From Myxococcota bacterium (GTDB lineage Bacteria; Myxococcota; Polyangia; GCA-2747355; JAKLHH01), in contig JAKLHH010000690.1 of NCBI GenBank assembly GCA_022710245.1, positions 1 to 5,026 on the forward strand: 5,026 bases of DNA, written 5' to 3'. The stretch's first letter is position 1. The number at the start of each line of letters is the position of its first letter. Under the pieces are notes generated by a model, which was given only the letters and a program-made list of their open reading frames with translations, was not told the origin of the DNA and made no database searches. This document shows, piece by piece, positions 1 through 5,026 of this stretch. The position numbers were made by a program, and so were the translations under genes.

Positions 1-277
1 GCGCCGCCCCGCCCCGGAGCGCCTCGCGCACCGGGTGGTCTCCCACGCCCTCGCTCGGCTCGGTGAGCCGCAGCTCCCGCTCCAGCGCCTCGGCGAGCAG
101 CCGATCCTCTGGCTCACGGGGGGGCGGGCGCCAGCCCCGCAGCTGGACAGCGAGCTCGGGCGCCGCCCAGGAGACCGCCACCCAGCGGGAACCGACCTCG
201 TGGTAGCAGATGCTGACGGCCGCGCCGCTCGCCCGCCCCGCAGCCTCGGCCAACGCCGTCCATCCAGTGCCCCTCAT
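1..277 (-). CDS. Unrecognised protein, N-terminal part (runs off the left edge)
   Basis: I do not recognise this protein. Reading the minus strand from an ATG at 277-275 gives 92 codons with no stop before the window ends, so the C-terminus is missing. An in-frame TAG at 310-308 limits the start to this ATG or a GTG at 286-284. The ATG is preferred because a GAGG (289-286) sits 8 nt ahead of it. The third codon position is nearly always G or C, as in the clear genes to the right, whereas the opposite strand here gives a poor Pro/Arg-rich reading. The visible part has an Ala-rich start, a Trp-containing stretch around residues 30-50 (SRWVAVSWAAPELAVQLRGW) and a Glu/Leu/Arg-rich helix-like stretch after residue 58. 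There is no signal peptide or membrane segment. It is transcribed divergently from the MoxR cluster, so a functional link cannot be assumed. Confidence 0.6.
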   Translation of the reverse strand, partial: MRGTGWTALAEAAGRASGAAVSICYHEVGSRWVAVSWAAPELAVQLRGWRPPPREPEDRLLAEALERELRLTEPSEGVGDHPVREALRGGAA

Positions 278-306
278 CCGACCCACCTCGATCCGTTCGG
301 CGGCAG

Positions 307-312
307 ACTATA
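307..312 (-). promoter_or_regulatory. Possible -10 element for the minus-strand gene
   Basis: Read on the minus strand this is TATAGT, five of six matches to the sigma-70 consensus TATAAT, in otherwise very GC-rich DNA. It lies about 30 nt upstream of the proposed ATG at 277, giving a short leader. No good -35 box lies 16-18 nt upstream, so this rests on the -10 alone. Confidence 0.27.
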
Positions 313-321
313 GCACGTTGG

Positions 322-338
322 TGCAGCGGGTGGCTGCA
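322..338. promoter_or_regulatory. Small inverted repeat, operator-like
   Basis: TGCAGC (322-327) and GCTGCA (333-338) form a perfect 6-bp inverted repeat around a 5-nt centre. It falls where the -35 region of the minus-strand promoter would lie, so it could be a repressor site. Repeats of this size are common by chance in GC-rich DNA, so support is weak. Confidence 0.18.
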
Positions 339-471
339 GCATCTCGGGCTGCTCCCGCTCGCCGCGAACCCACTGGCAGGAACGGAGGTTATCGGCGAGA
401 ATCGGGGCGCGACGCAGTTGATGTGCGCTCTCGACATGCGCCGGCCAGGGAGATGCCGCCGCGGTGACGCG

Positions 472-477
472 TACTAT
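472..477 (+). promoter_or_regulatory. Possible -10 element for the plus-strand cluster
   Basis: TACTAT matches four of six positions of TATAAT and is one of the few AT-rich spots in the region. A start of transcription about 7 nt downstream would fall at about 484, directly before the inverted repeat beginning at 485, giving a leader of about 100 nt. There is no recognisable -35 box or extended -10 TG, so the call is tentative; another sigma factor could be used. Confidence 0.22.
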
Positions 478-484
478 CGCTGCA

Positions 485-551
485 CCGGGGTAGAGCGCGC
501 CACGGACCAGGGTGGGAGGCCGCGGTACCCCGGAGCGTCCCGCAGGGACGC
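485..551 (+). promoter_or_regulatory. Structured 5' leader: two adjacent stem-loops
   Basis: CCGGGGTA (485-492) and TACCCCGG (526-533) are perfect 8-bp complements 33 nt apart, and the helix can continue inward with CGCG (496-499) against CGCG (521-524) after a small asymmetric loop. One base later a second hairpin follows: GCGTCCC (535-541) and GGGACGC (545-551) around a 3-nt loop. The Shine-Dalgarno of the next gene starts 19 nt after it. There is no T tract, so this is not an intrinsic terminator. It matches no riboswitch class I know; a leader affecting translation or RNA stability is an inference. Confidence 0.35.
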
Positions 552-569
552 GAACCGCCCCCCCGGGCC

Positions 570-575
570 GAGGAG
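570..575 (+). promoter_or_regulatory. Ribosome binding site deciding the first gene's start
   Basis: GAGGAG lies 7 nt ahead of the ATG at 583, an ideal spacing. This fixes the start there rather than at the upstream in-frame TTG (418), which has no comparable site. An ATG at 576 is in another frame and too close to the site. Confidence 0.7.
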
Positions 576-582
576 ATGGTGC

Positions 583-2409
583 ATGCACGAGGCCCTGAGA
601 CGAACCATCGGGCAGACGCGCCGCCGCCTCCGCCTGCAGCGGGCGTTCGAGGCGCTCACCACCTTCGGGCTGGGCTGGGCCCTCGCCGCCACCATCCTCG
701 TCTACCTCTACAAGGCCGGCGTGGTGGGCTGGCGCCGCTTCTGGATCGCGCAGGCGATCGCGGGAGGCGCGCTGCTGCTCGTCGGGCTGGTCGCCGCCCT
801 GCGGCGCATGCCCGCGCTGCGAGTGGCGAAGCGCATCGACGACGCGCACGGGCTCCACGACCGCATCGGCACCGCGCTCCAGTTCGCCGCCAGCCCCGAG
901 CGCACGGACTTCATGCGGGCACAGATCGAGGACGCGGCCCGCGTCGCCCCCTCGGTGCAGGCGCGGAGGGCCGCGCCGCTGCGCAGACCTCGCGACCTGC
1001 CCGCGCTGGGCGGGCTGCTCCTCTGCCTGCTGATCGTCATCCTGCTCCGCTTCCCCGGCCCCGCGCCGGCCGCCGTGCCCGTCCGCCCGGTGGCGCGGCT
1101 GGCGGTGGACCCCGAGGAGCTGGAGCCGCAGCGGCAGATGCTGAAGGAGCTGCAGCGACAGGCCGAGGAGCAGAACCAGCCGGAGATCTCGAAGCTGGCC
1201 AACGAGCTCAACAAGCTCTTCGACCAGATCCAGAAGCAGGAGCTCTCGAAGAAGGAGCTCTTCGCCAAGATCGCCGAGCTGGAGAAGAAGTACCTGGACG
1301 GCCTCGACGGCAACTTCGACGAGCTGATGAAGAAGCTCAAGAAGATGTCCGACGAGCTGCAGAAGGAGAAGCTGACCCAGGACCTCGCCAAGTCCATCAA
1401 GGACGCCGATCTCAAGAAGGCCAAGGAGGACCTCGAGAAGCTGGCCAAAGAGATCGAGAAGCTGAAGGAGAAGGAGAAGAAGTCGCTGGCCAAGGCGCTC
1501 GACAAGTCGGCGAAGGAGAAGCTCGATCAGCGCGACCTGCAGAAGAAGAAGGAGGAGCTGGAGAAGCAGATCCGGCGCCTGCAGAAGCAGCTGAAGCAGC
1601 AGCCGAAGGACGAGCAGGCCAAGCGCCGCCTGGAGAAGAAGGAGCGCCAGCTCGAGCGGCTCAACCGCGATCAGCAGCAGGCCGCCGCGCAGCAGCGCCA
1701 GCTCGAGCGGCTCAACCGCGACCTGCAGAAGGCCGCCGAGAGCCTGCGCCAGAAGCTCAGCCCGGAGGCGATGAAGGCGCTGCAGCAGGCAGCCAAGCAG
1801 ATGGGCCGCTTCGCCGATCAGCTGAACAAGCTGCAGATGAGCGGCAAGGCGCAGGGCCAGCTCGCCGACCTGAAGGAGCTCCTCCGCCGCCTCGGCCAGG
1901 GCGGCAAGGGGCAGAAGGGCAAGCTCGCCGATTTCATGATGCGGGCCGGCGGTGGCAAGCCGGGCGGCAAGAACGGCAAGGATGGCAAGGACGGCAAGGG
2001 CCAGGGCAAGGACGGCAAGATGCTCACCCTGGGCGGCAGCGGCAAGGACGGCACCCTGGTGATGCCGGTGCCAGTGCCCGGCCAGGGGCAGCAGGGGCAG
2101 GGCCAGGACAACCCGAACGGGCAGCCCGGCAACGGCATCGGCACGAGCCACGACCCCAACCTGCAGGGCAAGGCGACGAACCTGAAGAGCCAGCGGCGCG
2201 ACTCCATGCTCCGCGGCAAGGAGTCGAAGGGCCCCACCCGCAGCGAGGTGATCCTGGGCGCCTCGGACAAGGGCTTCTCGGCGAGCTCGTACCGGCGCGT
2301 CTACCACGACTACACGCAGATCATGGAAGAGGTGCTGAAGCAGGAGGACGTCCCGCTGGGGTACCAGTACTTCGTCAAGCGCTACTTCCAGCTGATCAAG
2401 CCCCGCTGA
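583..2409 (+). CDS. Membrane-anchored coiled-coil protein of a MoxR/VWA cluster (DUF4175-like)
   Basis: This is a 608-residue protein of unknown biochemical role. The basic N-terminus is followed by membrane segments at about residues 24-43 and 54-73. A cytoplasmic loop contains LHDRIGTALQF (91-101), a motif I associate with DUF4175-like proteins of MoxR/VWA clusters, and a third membrane segment lies at about 139-157. By the positive-inside rule everything after it is periplasmic. Next come a Pro-rich spacer (158-171), a long Lys/Glu/Leu/Gln coiled coil (about 178-437), a disordered Gly/Lys/Gln-rich linker (about 438-530), and a compact C-terminal block (about 540-608) containing GFSASSYRRVYHDY and ending YFVKRYFQLIKPR. 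No catalytic motif is visible. The start at 583 has a GAGGAG site and gives a sensible membrane-protein N-terminus. It is first of four co-directional genes, 129 bp before the MoxR ATPase. I infer a scaffold or tether; the DUF4175 link is recalled from family features, not searched. Confidence 0.9.
   Translation: MHEALRRTIGQTRRRLRLQRAFEALTTFGLGWALAATILVYLYKAGVVGWRRFWIAQAIAGGALLLVGLVAALRRMPALRVAKRIDDAHGLHDRIGTALQFAASPERTDFMRAQIEDAARVAPSVQARRAAPLRRPRDLPALGGLLLCLLIVILLRFPGPAPAAVPVRPVARLAVDPEELEPQRQMLKELQRQAEEQNQPEISKLANELNKLFDQIQKQELSKKELFAKIAELEKKYLDGLDGNFDELMKKLKKMSDELQKEKLTQDLAKSIKDADLKKAKEDLEKLAKEIEKLKEKEKKSLAKALDKSAKEKLDQRDLQKKKEELEKQIRRLQKQLKQQPKDEQAKRRLEKKERQLERLNRDQQQAAAQQRQLERLNRDLQKAAESLRQKLSPEAMKALQQAAKQMGRFADQLNKLQMSGKAQGQLADLKELLRRLGQGGKGQKGKLADFMMRAGGGKPGGKNGKDGKDGKGQGKDGKMLTLGGSGKDGTLVMPVPVPGQGQQGQGQDNPNGQPGNGIGTSHDPNLQGKATNLKSQRRDSMLRGKESKGPTRSEVILGASDKGFSASSYRRVYHDYTQIMEEVLKQEDVPLGYQYFVKRYFQLIKPR
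1643..1721 (+). repeat. 28-bp perfect direct repeat within the coiled coil
   Basis: Positions 1643-1670 and 1694-1721 are identical over 28 bases, offset by 51 nt. At protein level this duplicates RQLERLNRD, 17 residues apart (from residues 355 and 372). The offset is not a multiple of seven, so the second copy is shifted by three positions against a simple heptad register. It looks like a local tandem duplication; the rest of the coiled coil is only loosely repetitive. Confidence 0.8.
1948..2019 (+). repeat. Gly/Lys-rich low-complexity segment
   Basis: Residues 456-479 of the first gene consist largely of GGK, NGK and DGK triplets (for example NGKDGKDGK at 464-472) written with repeated GGCAAG and GACGGCAAG units. 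A Gln/Gly-rich stretch (GQGQQGQGQ, 500-508) follows after a short Pro/Val segment. This is likely a flexible, charged, disordered linker between the coiled coil and the C-terminal block, and a likely site of length variation through repeat slippage. Confidence 0.75.
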
Positions 2410-2434
2410 AGCGCGCGGAGGGCTCCTCGAGGGA

Positions 2435-2455
2435 CGGACGAGCCGGTCTCGTCCG
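2435..2455 (+). promoter_or_regulatory. Hairpin in the gap before the MoxR gene (upstream copy)
   Basis: CGGACGAG (2435-2442) and CTCGTCCG (2448-2455) form a perfect 8-bp stem with the loop CCGGT, starting 25 nt after the preceding stop codon. No T tract follows. It could be a weak or factor-assisted terminator, or a stabiliser of the upstream message 3' end. Confidence 0.4.
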
Positions 2456-2494
2456 CCGGCGAGCCACCACCCGCGCATACCGGATGAGACCTGT

Positions 2495-2515
2495 TGCCGG
2501 TCACCAGGACCGGCA
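2495..2515 (+). promoter_or_regulatory. Hairpin in the gap before the MoxR gene (downstream copy)
   Basis: TGCCGGTC (2495-2502) and GACCGGCA (2508-2515) form a perfect 8-bp stem around a 5-nt loop. It ends 13 nt before the GGAGA Shine-Dalgarno of the MoxR gene. Its 5' arm shares GCCGGTC with the loop region of the preceding hairpin (2442-2448), so the 3' arm could pair with either. A leader or attenuator role is inference. Confidence 0.38.
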
Positions 2516-2528
2516 GAGCAGACGAAAC

Positions 2529-2533
2529 GGAGA
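2529..2533 (+). promoter_or_regulatory. Ribosome binding site of the MoxR gene
   Basis: GGAGA lies 5 nt before the ATG at 2539 and selects it over an in-frame TTG at 2494. The TTG lies inside the hairpin region and would add 15 residues with no family resemblance. Confidence 0.6.
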
Positions 2534-2538
2534 CCCGA

Positions 2539-3546
<1,008 letters not shown>

Positions 3547-3548
3547 CC

Positions 3549-3662
3549 TTGGCCCTCGTGATCGGTCGCATCGACGTCCGCTGCGGTCGGCTCGGGGTGG
3601 GGCCCTGGCCCCTCCCGCGGCGCCTCACGCCGCCTCGTGGGCGCAGATCTGAGGAATCATGA
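3549..3662 (+). CDS. Doubtful small ORF filling the MoxR-DUF58 gap
   Basis: A 37-codon frame from a TTG three bases after the MoxR stop (or a GTG at 3558) runs through the whole gap and ends in a TGA at 3660-3662 that overlaps the ATG of the DUF58 gene. A GAGGAGG at 3532-3538, inside the end of the MoxR gene, lies 10 nt before the TTG. The first half has GC-rich third positions and the second half is Pro/Arg-rich, with rarer codons at the end. The peptide resembles nothing I know. It could be a coupling leader peptide, but chance openness in GC-rich DNA is more likely. Confidence 0.13.
   Translation: MALVIGRIDVRCGRLGVGPWPLPRRLTPPRGRRSEES
3595..3633 (+). promoter_or_regulatory. Two adjacent GC hairpins before the DUF58 gene
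   Basis: The first hairpin pairs GGGTGGGGC (3595-3603) with GCCCCTCCC (3608-3616) through a T-T mismatch and a 4-nt loop. The second pairs GCGGCG (3617-3622) with CGCCGC (3628-3633) around a 5-nt loop. They abut each other and end 17 nt before the GAGG of the DUF58 gene. No T tract follows, so an intrinsic terminator is unlikely; a role in message processing or differential expression is possible. Confidence 0.33.
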
Positions 3663-4579
3663 GAGCCCGGGCGAAGCGAGCGGCGGCTCCGGCAGAGCGC
3701 CAGGCGGACCTCTTCGACGAGGCCTTCCTGAAGAAGCTGGAGTACCTGTACATCGTCTCCAAGAAGGTCTTTGCGGGGCGCATCCGCGCCGAGCGCCGCA
3801 CGCGCAAGAGCGGCTCGGGGATCGAGTTCGCCGACCACCGTGACTACACGGCGGGCGACGACTTCCGCTACCTCGACTGGAACATCTACGGCCGCATGGA
3901 CAAGCTCCTGCTGCGGCTCTTCGAGGAGGAGGAGGACCTCCACATCTACCTGCTCCTCGACATCAGCGACTCGATGCGCGTGGGGACGCCGCCCAAGCTC
4001 CACTACGGGATGAAGGTCGCGGCGGCGCTCTGCTACGTCGGGCTCGCCAACCTCGACCGCGTCAGCATCGTCACCTTCGCCGACGGGCTCCGCGATCGGC
4101 TGCCGGCCGCCCGCGGCAAGGGCCGCATCTTCAAGGTCTTCGAGTTCCTCCGCGCGGTGACGCCGGGCGGAGTGACCCGCCTCGGCCCCTCGATGCGCTC
4201 CTTCGTCCACCAGAACAAGCGGCGCGGCCTCGCCGTGCTGATCACCGACTTCTACGACCCCGAGGGCTACGAGGAGGGGATCAACCTGCTCCGCCACAAC
4301 CGCTTCGAGCCGTTCGCGATCCAGATCGTGGACCCGGGCGAGGTGCGGCCGCGGCTGAAGGGTGACCTGCAGCTGATCGACTGCGAGACCGGCGAGGTGC
4401 GCGAGATCACCGTCTCGCCGAGCCTGCTCGACGCCTACACGCGCGAGCACGAGAAGTACTGCCAGGAGATCGCCGAGTACTGCACCAAGAAGCAGGTCGA
4501 GCTCTTCCGCGCCGAGACGGGGGTCCCCTTCGATGAGCTGGTGCTGAAGATCTTCCGCAGAGGGGGCTTCCTGCGATGA
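3659..4579 (+). CDS. DUF58 domain protein with VWA-like MIDAS motif
   Basis: This 306-residue protein belongs to the DUF58 family, whose members accompany MoxR ATPases; the biochemical role is not established. The family signature is clear: GSGIEFADHRDYTAGDDFRY (52-71) followed by LDW (72-74) and a FEEEED stretch (88-93). Directly after it comes DISDS (101-105), a DxSxS metal-ion-dependent adhesion site, and further MIDAS-like positions may be T173 (in GGVTRLG) and D197 (in LITDFYD), so a VWA-like fold binding a divalent cation is likely. There is no signal peptide or membrane segment, so this is the short cytoplasmic form, unlike longer DUF58 proteins with N-terminal membrane helices. The ATG at 3659 has a GAGG 4 nt ahead, slightly close. 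Its stop overlaps the ATG of the next gene, implying translational coupling. It lies 112 bp after the MoxR gene, its probable ATPase partner. Confidence 0.96.
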   Translation: MRARAKRAAAPAERQADLFDEAFLKKLEYLYIVSKKVFAGRIRAERRTRKSGSGIEFADHRDYTAGDDFRYLDWNIYGRMDKLLLRLFEEEEDLHIYLLLDISDSMRVGTPPKLHYGMKVAAALCYVGLANLDRVSIVTFADGLRDRLPAARGKGRIFKVFEFLRAVTPGGVTRLGPSMRSFVHQNKRRGLAVLITDFYDPEGYEEGINLLRHNRFEPFAIQIVDPGEVRPRLKGDLQLIDCETGEVREITVSPSLLDAYTREHEKYCQEIAEYCTKKQVELFRAETGVPFDELVLKIFRRGGFLR

Positions 4580-5026
4580 CGCTCCTCGGCCTCCCCCTGA
4601 CCCAGCTCGCGATCGTCTTCGGCGCGCTCGGCGGCGCCGTCACCATCCTCTACATCCTCAAGCTGCGGCGGCGGCGCGTGCACGTGCCCTTCGCCAAGCT
4701 CTGGATGCGGGTGCTGAAGGAGAAGGAGTCGACCTCCCTCTTCCGCCGCCTGAAGCGGCTCCTCTCGCTGCTCCTGCAGCTCGCCTTCCTCTTCCTGCTC
4801 GTCGCCGCGCTCGGCGACCCGCGGCTCTCCGCCGAGATCGGCGGCGGGCGGCAGGTGATCCTCCTCCTCGACACCAGCGCCTCGATGAAGTCCGTGGACG
4901 GCGAGGAGGGGACGCGGCTGCAGACCGCGGTGGCGCGCGCCAGGTCTATCGTGCGCGGGATGAGCGGCGCCGACACGCTGATGCTGGTGCGGATGGACGC
5001 GCAGGTGACGCCGCTCTCGGGCTTCG
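4576..5026 (+). CDS. BatA-type membrane VWA protein, N-terminal part (runs off the right edge)
   Basis: The first 150 codons are present and the rest lies beyond the window. The start ATG overlaps the DUF58 stop (ATGA), with AGGGGG 9 nt ahead. Residues 8-28 form a membrane segment, followed by the basic KLRRRRVHVPFAKLW (29-43), the hallmark of the BatA/aerotolerance N-terminal domain. A second membrane segment lies at about 62-79 and ends in GDPRL. A VWA domain begins with QVILLLDTSAS, giving an intact DxSxS MIDAS (D99, S101, S103). Positive charges between the helices place that loop in the cytoplasm and the VWA domain in the periplasm. The name comes from the Bacteroides aerotolerance (Bat) proteins; in other phyla the role is poorly known, so aerotolerance should not be assumed. 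Full-length relatives are often 600 residues or more, with further extracytoplasmic domains; that cannot be seen here. Confidence 0.93.
   Translation, partial: MTLLGLPLTQLAIVFGALGGAVTILYILKLRRRRVHVPFAKLWMRVLKEKESTSLFRRLKRLLSLLLQLAFLFLLVAALGDPRLSAEIGGGRQVILLLDTSASMKSVDGEEGTRLQTAVARARSIVRGMSGADTLMLVRMDAQVTPLSGF

Larger units (their letters stand above)
278..582. other. Divergent intergenic region with promoters and leader
   Basis: This 305-bp stretch separates the minus-strand gene from the plus-strand cluster, so it should carry both promoters. It holds a TATAGT element and a small inverted repeat near the left side, a TACTAT element in the middle, two nested or adjacent inverted repeats at 485-551, and the Shine-Dalgarno of the first plus-strand gene at its right end. 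No convincing TTGACA-type -35 box was found for either direction. A plus-strand reading frame stays open from a TTG at 418, but its amino acid content and lack of a ribosome site argue that it is not coding. Confidence 0.6.

Noticed and set aside
35..313. A 92-codon plus-strand frame at the left edge
   Set aside because: It overlaps the minus-strand gene, whose codon pattern and ribosome site are better. The plus-strand product is Pro/Arg-rich without motifs.
418..582. N-terminal extension of the coiled-coil protein from a TTG at 418
   Set aside because: There is no ribosome site at 418. The added 55 residues are Arg/Cys-rich and unlike a membrane-protein N-terminus, and the ATG at 583 has an ideal site.
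1948..2130. Collagen-like Gly-X-Y repeat
   Set aside because: The GGK/NGK/DGK triplets keep a three-residue period only briefly, without the Pro content expected of collagen-like proteins, so a disordered basic linker is the simpler reading.
2435..2515. Intrinsic terminator after the coiled-coil gene
   Set aside because: Both stems lack a following T tract, and the downstream genes are co-directional, so classical intrinsic termination is not supported.

Overview
The window is very GC-rich, with third codon positions almost always G or C. It encodes membrane-anchored von Willebrand factor A (VWA) machinery typical of Gram-negative bacteria. Base composition, codon use and the gene set (coiled-coil membrane protein, MoxR ATPase, DUF58 protein, BatA-like VWA protein) suggest a myxobacterium or another high-GC deltaproteobacterial or planctomycete-like lineage. 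This placement is inference; no marker gene is present.

Layout. On the minus strand, running off the left edge from an ATG at 277, is the N-terminal part of a short unrecognised protein. A 305-bp divergent intergenic region (278-582) follows, holding weak promoter-like elements and a set of inverted repeats just ahead of the plus-strand genes. Four plus-strand genes then run to the right edge. They are a 608-residue protein with three membrane segments, a long coiled coil and a conserved C-terminal block (583-2409); a complete MoxR-family AAA+ ATPase (2539-3546); a DUF58 protein with a recognisable MIDAS motif (3659-4579); and the first 150 residues of a BatA-type membrane VWA protein (4576 to the edge), whose ATG overlaps the DUF58 stop in an ATGA junction.

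How they fit together. MoxR, DUF58 and BatA-type VWA genes are a well-known cluster, in which the MoxR ATPase is thought to act as a chaperone-like factor on VWA/MIDAS proteins. Positive-inside topology puts MoxR and DUF58 in the cytoplasm. It puts the VWA domain of the BatA-like protein, and the coiled coil plus C-terminal block of the first gene, in the periplasm. The first gene is the least described member and the most interesting: it looks like a periplasmic rod or scaffold co-encoded with the MoxR/VWA system. The cluster is a variant of a known system rather than a wholly new one, but this member's function is open.

The gaps before the first, second and third plus-strand genes (305, 129 and 112 bp) each contain a perfect GC-rich hairpin ending 14-19 nt before the likely Shine-Dalgarno sequence. 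None is followed by a T tract, so they look more like leader or processing structures than intrinsic terminators. No tRNA, rRNA, CRISPR array, insertion sequence or phage gene was seen.
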